Part shown: positions 53,652 through 63,074 of the stretch, piece by piece | Layout of the letters: the number at the start of each line of letters is the position of its first letter | Numbering within the stretch: the stretch's first letter is position 1 | Assembly (NCBI GenBank): GCA_934167445.1 | Contig: CAKPKJ010000006.1 | Location: 1-64,000 of the forward strand | Source of the DNA: an uncultured Clostridia bacterium | Lineage (GTDB): Bacteria; Bacillota; Clostridia; TANB77; CAG-508 | Direction: 5' to 3' | DNA length: 64,000 nt | The notes under the pieces: model-generated | What the model was told of the DNA's origin: nothing | What the model saw: the letters and a program-made list of their open reading frames with translations, nothing else | Database searches by the model: none | Position numbers and translations under genes: made by a program

Positions 53652-54568
53652 CTTAAATCCTCCAAAATAATTTGTAGATTATTTTGTTTTGTATTTTCAG
53701 TATCTAACCAAATTGTTTGCTTATTTTTTCTAAACCAGGTCATTTGTCTTTTTGCATATCTTCTTGTTTCCTGCTTTATTTTTTCTATCATTTCTTCTTT
53801 GGTTAGATGTCCTTCTAAATATTCTACAACTTCTTTGTACCCTAAACCTTGCATAGCTGTTGGAAATTCATTATATTTTTTATATATTTCTTCTACTTCT
53901 TTTATAAGTCCTTGTTTTATCATAATATCTACACGCAAGTTAATTCTTTCATATAACTTTTCTCTTGGCATATTTAAGCCATATACAAGGTAATCAAATT
54001 CAGGCTCTTTTTCTCTTGATTTTCTTTCTTGTTCAGTTTTAGTTTTTCCTGTTGCTTTATAAATTTCTAATACTCTAAGTATTCTTTTTTTATCATTTGA
54101 ACTTATCTTTAGCATAGCTTCTGGGTCTATTTTTTTAGCTTTATTATATAATTTTTCCAATCCATCTTTTCGGACTTGTTCTTCTAGCTCTTGTCTATAT
54201 TTTTCATCAAACTTGATATCAGGATATTCTATTTCATATATTAAACTGTCAACATATAGTCCTGTTCCCCCAACTATAATAGGCACTTTTCCTTTTTTTA
54301 TAATTTCTCTTATTGCCTTTTTAGCATCTTTTTTATAATCTGCTACACTATATCTTTCATTTGGAAAAATTGTATTTATCATATAGTGTGGTATTTCTTG
54401 CATTTCTTCCTTAGTCGGTTTCGCAGTTCCTATATCCATTTCTTTATATATTTGCATAGAATCGCAAGAAACTATTTCTCCATTTATTTTTTTTGCTAAC
54501 TCTATTGAAAGTGCTGTTTTTCCAGATGCTGTAGGTCCACATATTACAATTACTTTTTGTTTTTTCAT
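53648..54568 (-). CDS. miaA: tRNA dimethylallyltransferase MiaA
   Basis: Adds the isopentenyl group to A37 of tRNAs that read UNN codons. About 306 aa: P-loop VICGPTASGKTALSI (about 7-21), the SCDSMQIYKEMDIGTAKPT catalytic loop with Asp, HYMINTIFP-type DPIVGGTGLYVDSLI, and a C-terminal RQMTWFRKN (zinc-free type). The start is the ATG after AGTGAGGCTAAAA; a GTG is 4 codons upstream. It follows the 149-aa membrane protein by about 12 bp and overlaps the HlyD-like gene, so all three are probably one operon with mutL. Confidence 0.95.
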   Translation of the reverse strand: MKKQKVIVICGPTASGKTALSIELAKKINGEIVSCDSMQIYKEMDIGTAKPTKEEMQEIPHYMINTIFPNERYSVADYKKDAKKAIREIIKKGKVPIIVGGTGLYVDSLIYEIEYPDIKFDEKYRQELEEQVRKDGLEKLYNKAKKIDPEAMLKISSNDKKRILRVLEIYKATGKTKTEQERKSREKEPEFDYLVYGLNMPREKLYERINLRVDIMIKQGLIKEVEEIYKKYNEFPTAMQGLGYKEVVEYLEGHLTKEEMIEKIKQETRRYAKRQMTWFRKNKQTIWLDTENTKQNNLQIILEDLS

Positions 54569-54579
54569 TTTTAGCCTCA

Positions 54580-55029
54580 CTATTCATAAGTATTTACTTC
54601 ACTTTTATTAGATTGATATATATTTATTGTTTTTTCTTGTATATCTTTTATATATCCACATTCTAGTATCATAACTAGAATAAAAATAATTGCTAATACA
54701 AGTATTTTTACTTTTAATACATTTTCGTCTTGTTCGCCATTTTTTGTTTTTACAATATTTCTTATTGTAACTGGTAAAAAAAGTGAATTCAGTCCAGTAA
54801 ATAGCCATAATATAATTTGCCTCATATTTTTTTGCAATTCAATATTTTCATAGTTAATTGTTGATTTTGAAATATTAAATATTATATTAGTTATAAGAAA
54901 CATTGCTAATATTCCAATAATTATAATACTTATCTTTTTTGTTTTTCCCTCATTTTCTAAACTTGTCCATATAGCTGCAATCGAAATCAGGTATATAACT
55001 ATTATAATTAAATTAATAAATACTGCCAT
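54580..55029 (-). CDS. Hypothetical membrane protein between mutL and miaA (149 aa)
   Basis: Not recognised. Four predicted membrane helices: about 4-23 (INLIIIVIYLISIAAIW), 33-53, 70-88 and 108-126 (KILVLAIIFILVMILE). The C-terminus is polar and short. No conserved catalytic residues stand out. It begins 16 bases after mutL and ends 12 bp before miaA, so it is co-transcribed with these repair and tRNA-modification genes, although a membrane protein has no obvious role with them. Start follows AAGGAGACAAAAT. Confidence 0.7.
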   Translation of the reverse strand: MAVFINLIIIVIYLISIAAIWTSLENEGKTKKISIIIIGILAMFLITNIIFNISKSTINYENIELQKNMRQIILWLFTGLNSLFLPVTIRNIVKTKNGEQDENVLKVKILVLAIIFILVMILECGYIKDIQEKTINIYQSNKSEVNTYE

Positions 55030-55044
55030 ATTTTGTCTCCTTAT

Positions 55045-57465
55045 TTATTTTCTTGCAAATTTTCTTTCTATATCATATTTGGTCATTTTTATAACCGTTG
55101 GCCTTCCATGTGGGCAAGTAAATGGATTTGGTAAACTTAATAATTGCTCCATAAGTTTATCTACTTCCATTTGTGTTAATGCCATATTAGCTTTTACTGC
55201 TGATTTGCACGCTACAGTTGCAATGAATTTTTCTTCTTTTTCTTGTTTTGCAGTTCTTGCTACTGTATTAATTTCATCTAATGTTTCTAAAAATAATTCT
55301 TTTGTGTCTAAATCTATACATACATTTGGCACACCTGTTAATTTTATTGTATTTTCGCCAAATTCTTCTAAGCTAAATCCAGCTTTTCTAAATATATCCA
55401 TATTTTCTTTTGCTATATCCATTTCTTTATGTGTTAATGTAATTACATCTGGTAGCAACAATAATTGTGAATCCTTTTCTTCATTGCTGTAATAATTTTT
55501 CTTAACTTTCTCATACATAATTCTTTCATGAGCTGCATGTTGGTCTAATATATACATTTCATCTTTTAGTTCTAATATTATATATGTTTTAAATATAATT
55601 CCTATAAATTTATATTCTGGTTTTTGGAATTTTTCTTCTTTCTCAAAAATAGAAACATTATTTTTCACTAAATCTATAGCATTATTATTTTCTTTTTCTT
55701 CTTCCTGTTCATCTAATATTGGAGCTCTTCCAAACATTTTTGTATACATTTCGTTAAAATCTTCGGTTACCACTTTGCTGTTTTCATTTAGTTGTCCCAT
55801 TTTTCCTTTAATTTCTTCTAATTCTTGTTTTATTTGTGAGTCGTCCAAATTATCTATAGCATTGCTTATTTGTTCTATTTTTTGTTTTTGTTCCTGTTTT
55901 TCTTCTTCTGTTAAAGGTTCTACTGGTTTACTTTCTGATATTACCTCTTGTGGTGTATCCTCTTCTTGGTTTCTATTTTGTGCATTTTCTTCTTGATTTT
56001 CATTTTCCACTTTGCTTGATTTATTATCTATGTTTTCCACATTTTCTATTTTTTCATCAGCGCTATATTTTGTACCACTTGATTCTTCATTTAAGGTTAA
56101 CGTGTCATTTTTTATTTCTGTTTCTATTTTTTGTTTTATTGATTTCAATTTTGCTAGTACATCTGTTGTATCAATTGGTGCTCCCACGTCAGATTTTTTT
56201 ACTATTTCATTAGTCGTGTTTTCTAAATTATCTGTTTCACCTTGCTTATTATTTTTATATACGTCTTCTATTATATTATTTGTTTTTATTTTGCTTTCTT
56301 GTTCATTATATTCTTCTATTTCTTTTTCGTGTTGTTTTCTAAAACCAAATAAACCATTATTAGAATTTTCTTTTTTAGCTTCTCTTAAATTTCGTAACCT
56401 TTCTTCAAAACTTATTGCACTTCTATCAATTCTATTCGCATTTTCTTCATTTACCTTTGCTGGATCTTTTACCAATTCTGCTTTTAATAATACGTCTTTT
56501 ATAGCATGATATATTGATTGAAATACTTTGTTCTCTTCTTGAAATCTAACTTCTAACTTAGCAGGATGAACGTTTACATCTACTTTTGCTGGGTTCATTG
56601 TTAAATTTAAAATAACAAATCCAAATCTTCCGATAGGTATTAGTCCTTTATATGCTTGTTCTGTTGCCGCTGTTAATGTTTTGTCTTTTATATATCTTTT
56701 ATTAACAAAAAATAATTGATTTGATCTGTTTGATCTTGCTATTTCCGGTTTTCCTATAACTCCATTTATTTTTATATCTTCAAAGTCATAGTTTACTTCC
56801 ATTATTCCATTTGCAACATCTTTACCATATATGCTATAAACTACATCTTTTAATTTTCCGCTTCCATTTGTTTGAATTACAGTTTTACCTGTATTTATCA
56901 ACTTTATTGCAACATTAGGATTTACTAATGCTAATCTTGTTATTACGTCCTCTATATAGCCTGATTCTGTATAATCTTTTTTCAAAAATTTATATCTAAC
57001 TGGTGTATTAAAAAATAAATTTTTTACTGTTATAGTTGTTCCTGTTCTACAACCCATTTCTTCTTTTTCTAAAATATCTCCTGCTTCAACAACAACTCTA
57101 TATCCAATTTCTTGTTCTTGTGTTTTTGATACTAATTCTACATTTGCAACAGCTGCAATACTTGCTAATGCCTCTCCTCTAAACCCCATTGATGTAACTG
57201 TATCTAAATCTGCTGCTGACCTAATTTTACTTGTTGCATGTCTTTCAAATGCAATTTCTAAATCATCTTGTGCTATTCCTTTTCCATTATCACTTACACG
57301 TATAAATGATATTCCTCCATTTCTTATTTCTACTACAATGTTTGTAGCCCCTGCATCTATTGAGTTTTCAACCATTTCCTTAACTACTGAAGCTGGTCTT
57401 TCAATAACTTCTCCTGCCGCAATTTGATTTATTGTAAGTTCATCTAACAATACTATTTTTCCCAT
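55045..57465 (-). CDS. mutL: DNA mismatch repair protein MutL
   Basis: Links MutS mismatch recognition to strand nicking. The N-terminal GHKL ATPase (about 1-330) shows MVENSIDAGATNI, DNGKGI, FRGEALASIA and GTTITVKNLFFNTPVRYKFL (in part). The C-terminal endonuclease domain has DQHAAHERIMYEK (the DQHAxxE-x4-E metal motif), an ACKSAVKANM and CPHGRPT zinc/metal box. So it is a nicking-competent MutL, as expected without MutH. At 806 aa it is longer than usual because of a roughly 230-residue Asn/Glu/Lys-rich linker (about 365-600). No mutS is in the window. Confidence 0.96.
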   Translation of the reverse strand: MGKIVLLDELTINQIAAGEVIERPASVVKEMVENSIDAGATNIVVEIRNGGISFIRVSDNGKGIAQDDLEIAFERHATSKIRSAADLDTVTSMGFRGEALASIAAVANVELVSKTQEQEIGYRVVVEAGDILEKEEMGCRTGTTITVKNLFFNTPVRYKFLKKDYTESGYIEDVITRLALVNPNVAIKLINTGKTVIQTNGSGKLKDVVYSIYGKDVANGIMEVNYDFEDIKINGVIGKPEIARSNRSNQLFFVNKRYIKDKTLTAATEQAYKGLIPIGRFGFVILNLTMNPAKVDVNVHPAKLEVRFQEENKVFQSIYHAIKDVLLKAELVKDPAKVNEENANRIDRSAISFEERLRNLREAKKENSNNGLFGFRKQHEKEIEEYNEQESKIKTNNIIEDVYKNNKQGETDNLENTTNEIVKKSDVGAPIDTTDVLAKLKSIKQKIETEIKNDTLTLNEESSGTKYSADEKIENVENIDNKSSKVENENQEENAQNRNQEEDTPQEVISESKPVEPLTEEEKQEQKQKIEQISNAIDNLDDSQIKQELEEIKGKMGQLNENSKVVTEDFNEMYTKMFGRAPILDEQEEEKENNNAIDLVKNNVSIFEKEEKFQKPEYKFIGIIFKTYIILELKDEMYILDQHAAHERIMYEKVKKNYYSNEEKDSQLLLLPDVITLTHKEMDIAKENMDIFRKAGFSLEEFGENTIKLTGVPNVCIDLDTKELFLETLDEINTVARTAKQEKEEKFIATVACKSAVKANMALTQMEVDKLMEQLLSLPNPFTCPHGRPTVIKMTKYDIERKFARK

Positions 57466-57606
57466 TTTTTCCTCCGTTTTTTATCAATTGTACCTTTGGG
57501 AATTATTCTATCATAACCATTTATAAAAATCCACATTTTTTATAAAGTTTTTTCCACACGCATTCGTCATTTCGTTCAAGACTTATAAATGCAAGATTGC
57601 AAAAAA

Positions 57607-57634
57607 TAAGAGGAATTTTTTGAATTCCCCCTAT
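57607..57634 (-). terminator. Terminator after the secF-like gene
   Basis: AGGGGGAATTC pairs with GAATTCCTCTT-type sequence around AAAAAA, followed by ATTTTTT on the minus strand, between the secF-like stop codon and mutL. Confidence 0.7.
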
Positions 57635-57643
57635 TTTAATATA

Positions 57644-58318
57644 TTAATCTTTATTTTTTTCTTCTTCTTTTTTTAATTTCAATTGTTTTTCAAAATAACA
57701 AGTTTCTACCAAAGCTGTTAATATATATAAAACTATTGCCGCTGGCATTGTAAATTCACAAACTGGGATTCTTGTTATTGCTAAAATGCTTACAAACATA
57801 ACTTCTACAATTGCTAACACAGCTATGGCACTAAGTACTGTTCTTATTATTCCTAATTTATAATATCTTATTGCCATATATACTAAAATTATTACTGTTG
57901 CAATTGCAACTGGTTCTAAATATTTTTTAACTATGTCTCTTCCTCTTAAGTTAGCTATAGATTCTATTTCAATATTGTCTGCTGATAAGCTTGTTCCATA
58001 TTTTTCATTAACTTTTGTTATTATATTTTGTTTTTGTTCTTCTGTAATCTCTTTAGCTGTTATTGAAACTGTATCCTCATATACTTCAACTTTTTGAATC
58101 ATAACCTGGCTATTTGGCATAACTTCATTTGTTATTTTTTGTATATCTGATATTTCGAATTTATTTTCTAAATATAATTGTATTTTTTGAGCTGATTGAT
58201 ATTTTAAATCAAAATTCAATCCTTTTATTCCAATAATCGCTACTCCTACTATTATAATTAATATTATTAATGCAAAAAAACACATCTTTTTGCTATTTAT
58301 TTTTTTTACGTTCTCCAT
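57644..58318 (-). CDS. Reduced SecF-like protein (224 aa)
   Basis: Next to secD and related to SecF, the partner that pulls preproteins across the membrane with proton-motive force. One N-terminal helix (about 12-30), then an extracytoplasmic loop with QKIQLYLENKFEISDIQKI and MIQKVEVYEDTVSI, and about four C-terminal helices (YLEPVAIATVIILVYMAIRY; TVLSAIAVLAIVEVMF; TMPAAIVLYILTALVE). Normal SecF is near 300 aa with six helices and a clear D-x-x-R-x-x-E-N cytoplasmic motif. That motif is not visible here, and the protein stops after a charged VETCYFEKQLKLKKEEEK tail. It may be a degenerate or simplified SecF. Confidence 0.7.
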   Translation of the reverse strand: MENVKKINSKKMCFFALIILIIIVGVAIIGIKGLNFDLKYQSAQKIQLYLENKFEISDIQKITNEVMPNSQVMIQKVEVYEDTVSITAKEITEEQKQNIITKVNEKYGTSLSADNIEIESIANLRGRDIVKKYLEPVAIATVIILVYMAIRYYKLGIIRTVLSAIAVLAIVEVMFVSILAITRIPVCEFTMPAAIVLYILTALVETCYFEKQLKLKKEEEKNKD

Positions 58319-58369
58319 TTCTATTCCCCCTAATTAGTTATAGTTTTATTCTTGATTTTTGTACGTAAC

Positions 58370-59719
58370 TTATTTTTTTGCTTGTATTTTTAGTAACATA
58401 TTACTTACAATTACATTCCAAACGGCAATTAAAGTAATTCCCCAAAATACTACCATTCCCAAACTACTAAGAGGTTCCCAACTACTAAAGCAGAATACTA
58501 CTGTTGCAATTGCAACTGGTATTATTCTAATAAAGAATTCTTTATATGTTTCTTTTAATGCTGTATTTATTGTTTCTTTTTCTAATGTTTTTCCTTTTAA
58601 TTTCGCTAATAATTTATTTATAAATAAATAAGCTAAGAATAATGATACTACTATTCCAAACATTCCTTCTATTGTTATTACAACATTTGTATATCTTAAT
58701 ATTATTGATAATAATGATACTAGTCCAATATAAGAAATTGCTCCTAATAATCCTTGTAATTTATATCTTATAACTAAAACAATTAAAGCTATAGCAACAA
58801 TAGCTGAAATAACATAAAATGCTATATTGATATTGTCTTTAGTTATATCTGATAATATATATTGGTTTTTGTCAACTTTGTATTTTATTGGTAAGTTCCC
58901 TGAATCTAATACAGTTGCCATACTTTGAGCTTGGCTTGCATATCCTTGTAATGTTTTTTGATCTGTTGAACTGCTTCCAACTGATAATTGTAATTTTCCT
59001 GTTTTCAATGTTTCGTCAAAAGCTGTACTCATTATAGTTTCGTCATCAATTTTCATTGTTATTTTTTTAGTTGTTGAACTACTTTTATTACTTGTTGTGT
59101 CTGTGTTATTTTCTGTGTTTGTAGTGTTTTCTGTTTCTGTTGTTGTATTATTGCTTGTATTGTTTGAGGTTGTATTTGTATATTTGCTACTAATGTCTTC
59201 TAACTTTTTAGTTCCATCTTTATTAAATTCAATATCTAAATATACAACGGTTCCTGATGAGGTTGCAGATGATGACTTAGAATTTGAGCCATACATTACT
59301 TTGGATTGTTTGATATCACCATTGTTCATTAAAACTTCATTTGTATCACTGTCTACTATTTCAAATTTTCCCGTTGTTCCTAAACTGCTTACAATATTAT
59401 CTGTTCTGTCATCTTCTGGAATTGTTATTGTCATATTTCCAGTTTGATCATCAAGTCTAATTTCATAATTTTGAATTTTTAAGCTTTTTAATCTTTCTTC
59501 TAAAATATTTTTAGATTTCTTATAGTTTTCTTCTGTTAATCCATCTGTAGTATCTGGTTTTAAAATTATTACTCTACCACCTTTTAAATCCATACCATAA
59601 GAATAATCTTTTACTACATTTTCCATTCTATTTTGCTTAGGTATATAAATTCCTAAAACAGCTATTATAGCAATCAATATAATTGCTAATACAATTGTTA
59701 ATGTTTTTAGTTTTTTCAT
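58370..59719 (-). CDS. secD: Protein translocase subunit SecD
   Basis: Uses the proton gradient to help release exported proteins from SecYEG. The 449-aa protein has the SecD marks: N-terminal helix (about 4-25), YGMDLKGGRVIIL (P1 region), TGKFEIVDSDTNEVLM, the ALSGGDLP-equivalent SGNLPIKYKV, and the C-terminal membrane core (GLLGAISYIGLVSLLSIIL; VITIEGMFGIVVSLFLAYLF; FCFSSWEPLSSLGMVVFWG). A low-complexity Asn/Thr/Ser stretch (about 180-220) interrupts the extracytoplasmic domain. The DxxGR-type residues of membrane helix 4 are not obvious (IEGMFGIVVSL). It is followed by a reduced SecF, so both members of the pair are unusual. Confidence 0.85.
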   Translation of the reverse strand: MKKLKTLTIVLAIILIAIIAVLGIYIPKQNRMENVVKDYSYGMDLKGGRVIILKPDTTDGLTEENYKKSKNILEERLKSLKIQNYEIRLDDQTGNMTITIPEDDRTDNIVSSLGTTGKFEIVDSDTNEVLMNNGDIKQSKVMYGSNSKSSSATSSGTVVYLDIEFNKDGTKKLEDISSKYTNTTSNNTSNNTTTETENTTNTENNTDTTSNKSSSTTKKITMKIDDETIMSTAFDETLKTGKLQLSVGSSSTDQKTLQGYASQAQSMATVLDSGNLPIKYKVDKNQYILSDITKDNINIAFYVISAIVAIALIVLVIRYKLQGLLGAISYIGLVSLLSIILRYTNVVITIEGMFGIVVSLFLAYLFINKLLAKLKGKTLEKETINTALKETYKEFFIRIIPVAIATVVFCFSSWEPLSSLGMVVFWGITLIAVWNVIVSNMLLKIQAKK

Positions 59720-59755
59720 AATATTTCCTCCATTTTTTCTTCAAGTTGTTATTAA

Positions 59756-60415
59756 TTATAATAATTTTGTTCCGTTTATCACTAATTCAAACCATATTTT
59801 CAAATATTTTGCTGCATATTTACTCATCATTGTTCTATCCATAAATATCTCAAAATAATCTAAAACTGGGCATAGTTTAGTATCAATGGTTAAATTTAAA
59901 ATGACTTTTCTTTCTTTAGGTTCTAAATCCAATTGTGCTTTTGTTACTGCATAATTTACTCTATCATGGATATCAAAAGTAGATAAATTAGTATTTGTTA
60001 CTCTATTTCTATGAACATCTGACTTGTCTGCTAATATTAAGGCTGCAGATATTTCACTTACTGCAGTTCCTGTGTTTTCATCATGGTTTCCTATTGCCAT
60101 CATTATCTCAGTTCTTTCTTCTACAGGCATTTTCATATCTTTTAGAATATTAAATGCTAGTATTGCTCCACTATGAGCATGGTCTGTTCTATTTACACAG
60201 TTTCCTATATCATGCAAATATCCAGCAATTCTTGCTAATTCTACTTTTCTTTCTGGGTATCCTAGTTTTTCTAATATGTCTCCTGCTCTTTTAGAAACTA
60301 TAGAAATATGCCTATGACTATGTTCTGTATACCCTAATCCATCTAGTTGCTTTTGTGCTCCAATAATTAAAGCTTCCACTTCTGGATTCTTTTTCACTAA
60401 TTCTAAAGTAACCAT
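59756..60415 (-). CDS. HD-domain phosphohydrolase family protein
   Basis: A 219-aa cytosolic protein of the HD superfamily. Metal ligands are visible: HSHRHISIVSKRA (first His), LHDIG (HD signature, about 67-71), HAHSGAIL, and IGNHDE plus ALILADKSDVHR (late Asp). Substrates of such proteins are often nucleotides or cyclic nucleotides, but cannot be told here. The last 50 residues form a cap-like region. It lies 40 bp upstream of secD on the same strand, behind a strong promoter (TTGATA at 60469-60474, TAAAAT at 60446-60451), so the two may be one transcript. Confidence 0.85.
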   Translation of the reverse strand: MVTLELVKKNPEVEALIIGAQKQLDGLGYTEHSHRHISIVSKRAGDILEKLGYPERKVELARIAGYLHDIGNCVNRTDHAHSGAILAFNILKDMKMPVEERTEIMMAIGNHDENTGTAVSEISAALILADKSDVHRNRVTNTNLSTFDIHDRVNYAVTKAQLDLEPKERKVILNLTIDTKLCPVLDYFEIFMDRTMMSKYAAKYLKIWFELVINGTKLL

Positions 60416-60445
60416 ATTGTTCCTCCCTTGAATTAATCTTTTACG

Positions 60446-60474
60446 ATTTTATATTAAAATGAAAAAAATATCAA
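60446..60474 (-). promoter_or_regulatory. Promoter of the HD-domain gene
   Basis: TTGATA (60469-60474) and TAAAAT (60446-60451), spacer 17 bp on the minus strand, about 30 bp before the GGGAGGAAC ribosome site. Confidence 0.7.
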
Positions 60475-60488
60475 CTGTTTTTACTAAT

Positions 60489-61832
60489 TTATTTTATATT
60501 ATCACTTCCTTTATCTTTATTCCAATAATCTGTTAAATATTGTTTTTCTGTTTTTGGTATTAAACTTACTCGATATCCGCTAATTGGTCTATTGTGTGCA
60601 TATGTGGTTTCCTCATCATCTGATTTAGCCTCTTGCCATCCGCTTCCATTTATCCATATTTGATACACAATAGAATAATAGCTTGTATCTTTTAATTTCA
60701 TTTTTATTGCACTTATTCCAAATAAATGTTGTTTTGAAATATCTTCAGGTATTGGATTTCCTCCTGAAAGGCCTCTATTCCCTTTTCTATTCATTGCTGT
60801 TCCACCAATTAATAAGGCATAATCTCCATTTAAATTTATTATATTTCCATTTTTCAAAGAATAATAACTGCTTTGACTTGGATTGTATCCTGAATTATAT
60901 GCTGTTTCGTATGTATAACATCTTCCTCTGGTTCCTTCTCCCCAATATGTATTTGCATATCCTTGTATTTGAACAAAATCTTTTTCTATATTTCCTTTTG
61001 CATAAAGCGAAATTGCTTCCACTTTGTTATTTGGATTATTTAATATAGAAGATTTTCCTGCTGTATCTCCATTTCCATTTCCAAAACTCCACTGCCTATC
61101 TTCACTAATTGCTCCATATTTTATTTGAATGTTTGTGGCTTTAGTTATATTGATTAATGGTTCAGATGAATTATATGCATAATCATATACTCTTAAAGGG
61201 TATGTTACATTACATTCAAAAATTTTAGAAATTTGCATTTTATCTTCACTTGTCTTCCAAGCATTAATCTCTTGAATTTGCTCATCTGCTTTTACCTTTC
61301 CACAGATTTTTCCGTCTTCTATCACACTTTGTTCAAATGTTATTACTGGTGGTGTATTGTCTATAATAATATTAGTATCAATTATGTTTTCGTCATTTGA
61401 TTGGTCTCCTATATCTATAATGGTTTTTTCTAATAACTTGATTTTAAGTTTTCCATCTCCCATTAAGTTTTCTATTGCTATTGCGTATATAATACTTTCC
61501 TTTGTTTCTAATTGTTTCACTATTTTATATTTTTCAGGTTTTTGTTCTTTATCTCCGACCAAAATTTTTATATGATCTTTATCAAAATTGTTTTGTGTTA
61601 TATTGTTTTCTGTTACTTTCATTTTTATTGTTATTTTGTGTTTCTTACTTGCATAATTTTGATAACTAGTGTTTGTATTTTTAACATCTACCAATTCTAT
61701 TTGCGGTTTTTTTCCATCTATTTTTATATTTGCAATAATTGCACTATTATCTATTATATATTTGGCATAACAATTTATTCTTATTGTTATTATAAGAATA
61801 AAAACTATTAAAAAAACAGCTACTTTTTTCAT
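60489..61832 (-). CDS. Secreted surface protein with Ig-like and ChW-like segments
   Basis: About 447 aa from MKKVAVF, the ATG preferred because AGAAAGGG lies shortly upstream. N-terminal hydrophobic helix (about 4-18) ends in CYAKYIIDNS, very like the YAKYIS of the first gene in the operon. Then beta-rich regions with NTPPVITF (about 160, Ig-like start) and three segments resembling clostridial hydrophobic (ChW) repeats: near 240-277 (RQWSFGNGNGDTAG, KVEAISLYAKG), near 340-380 (IGGTAMNRKGNRG, ISAIKMKL) and 388-425 (YQIWINGSGWQEA, ISGYRVSLIPK). ChW repeats occur in surface proteins. Last gene of the four-gene surface operon. Confidence 0.7.
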   Translation of the reverse strand: MKKVAVFLIVFILIITIRINCYAKYIIDNSAIIANIKIDGKKPQIELVDVKNTNTSYQNYASKKHKITIKMKVTENNITQNNFDKDHIKILVGDKEQKPEKYKIVKQLETKESIIYAIAIENLMGDGKLKIKLLEKTIIDIGDQSNDENIIDTNIIIDNTPPVITFEQSVIEDGKICGKVKADEQIQEINAWKTSEDKMQISKIFECNVTYPLRVYDYAYNSSEPLINITKATNIQIKYGAISEDRQWSFGNGNGDTAGKSSILNNPNNKVEAISLYAKGNIEKDFVQIQGYANTYWGEGTRGRCYTYETAYNSGYNPSQSSYYSLKNGNIINLNGDYALLIGGTAMNRKGNRGLSGGNPIPEDISKQHLFGISAIKMKLKDTSYYSIVYQIWINGSGWQEAKSDDEETTYAHNRPISGYRVSLIPKTEKQYLTDYWNKDKGSDNIK

Positions 61833-61851
61833 TATAATCATCCCTTTCTTA

Positions 61852-62391
61852 TTATTTTCCAATAGTACAAATTTCAAATTCATATTTTTCTAAATTTTCT
61901 CCGTCTTTTGTATCTTGATTGTCACTTTCTATGTTTTTTTCATATTGCCATTTCCAATTTATTTCAACTTTTTTTCTTTCTCCCTCATATATTATTCCAT
62001 TAGGCTTATTTATAATAAACACAAGGTTTTGTGGCTTGCCGGTTTTGTCTATAATTTTTATTTCATATTTTAACTTTTTATTAGAGATTAGAATAATATT
62101 AAATTTTCCTTGTGTTCCTGGTGCTATTTTTCTATTTATTAATGTTTTTTCATCTATTGTATGTATTAAATTTATCTTTTTATATTTTGTTTCTTTTTTA
62201 TTTAAATTTATATTGTACTCTTTGACATTTTCGCTGTTTTTTCTTGAATAACTTGAATTAAGTATTTGAAAAAATATTAAATCTTCTTGATAATAATTTC
62301 TTTTTGATTGATTTACTTGATATAGAAAAACTAAAATTATACTAAATAAAATAATTAGAATGATTATGTTTCTTTTTTTGAACCTATTCAT
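61852..62391 (-). CDS. TasA/CalY-like anchored protein, paralogue of the operon's first gene
   Basis: A 179-aa protein with an N-terminal membrane helix (about 8-26) and a beta-rich outer domain. It is a clear paralogue of the 195-aa first gene: KIAPGTQGKFNIILI against KIAPGTSGSFNIKID, GKPQNLVFI against NKPQNLKFV, VEINWKWQYE against INVRWQWDYE, and DTKDGENLEKYEFEI against DTKDATNVANYTFQV. Unlike it, the cleavage-type YAKY context is replaced by VNQSKRNYY, so it may stay membrane-bound. It lies between the second and fourth genes with about 20-bp gaps. Matrix or pilus-like assembly is inference. Confidence 0.7.
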   Translation of the reverse strand: MNRFKKRNIIILIILFSIILVFLYQVNQSKRNYYQEDLIFFQILNSSYSRKNSENVKEYNINLNKKETKYKKINLIHTIDEKTLINRKIAPGTQGKFNIILISNKKLKYEIKIIDKTGKPQNLVFIINKPNGIIYEGERKKVEINWKWQYEKNIESDNQDTKDGENLEKYEFEICTIGK

Positions 62392-62412
62392 TTTGTTTTG
62401 CTCTTTCTTGTT

Positions 62413-62913
62413 TTAACTTTTTTGCTGTTGTGAATGAACTTTTATTTGAATTTCTTGAATTATATCTTCTATTTGGGTATCTGACTTTTGGTTATATTGT
62501 ATTTCAATTTTAAAATTATCTTCTTGCTTGTTACCTGCTTGCATACAAAAGTTCTCTGTTCTGTTGTTTTCTATATCAATTTCTTGTTCATTTCTAAAAA
62601 TTCTAAGTTCTATATTTTTATTTATTTCATTTAAAATTTCAACATAATATTCCATATTAACATCATTTATTCTCTCATAATTTTCGTTTTCTTCATAATT
62701 TTTTACTTTAAATTCATATGTTCCTTTTTTATTCTTATTTGTAATGCTTATTGGATTTATGTTTTCCACTTTTAATATAGGCTTCGCAATTCCAGTATTT
62801 CCATCTATTGTTGATTTTGAATATGTTTTTCCCAAACTAAAGCCTACTAAAAATAACATTACTATATTTGCCAAAACTATAATAACTAATATGTTTCTTC
62901 CCTTTTTTTTCAT
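62413..62913 (-). CDS. Anchored TasA-like small protein (166 aa)
   Basis: N-terminal basic residues and a membrane helix (about 7-24, ILVIIVLANIVMLFLVGF) followed by GKTYSKSTIDG, the position of a possible SipW-type cleavage site. The outer part is charged and beta-rich: AKPILKVENINPISI, then GTYEFKVKNYEENENYERIN and a late IEIQYNQKSDTQIEDIIQEI. It resembles TasA/CalY-family proteins in layout, including the alternating Ile/Glu pattern, but the KIAPGT motif of the other members is absent. Second gene of the operon, about 160 bp after the first, with a stable hairpin between. Confidence 0.6.
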   Translation of the reverse strand: MKKKGRNILVIIVLANIVMLFLVGFSLGKTYSKSTIDGNTGIAKPILKVENINPISITNKNKKGTYEFKVKNYEENENYERINDVNMEYYVEILNEINKNIELRIFRNEQEIDIENNRTENFCMQAGNKQEDNFKIEIQYNQKSDTQIEDIIQEIQIKVHSQQQKS

Positions 62914-62995
62914 ATTTTATCTAACCAAATTTGTTAACCTTATTTGATTAATCCTTTCTTTAAAATTTTACTATTTAGTTTTTACTTTATTTTTT

Positions 62996-63032
62996 GTAAG
63001 TAACAAGGATTGATTTCAGCCTTGTTACTTAC
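62996..63032 (-). other. Stable intercistronic hairpin after the first surface gene
   Basis: GTAAGTAACAAGG pairs perfectly with CCTTGTTACTTAC around an 11-base loop, between the first and second genes of the surface operon. The minus strand has no T-run after it, so it is more likely an mRNA stability or processing element than a terminator. Confidence 0.6.
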
Positions 63033-63074
63033 GTGTATAAAGGCTTGTACATTTTCATAATTCTATAAAAACTT

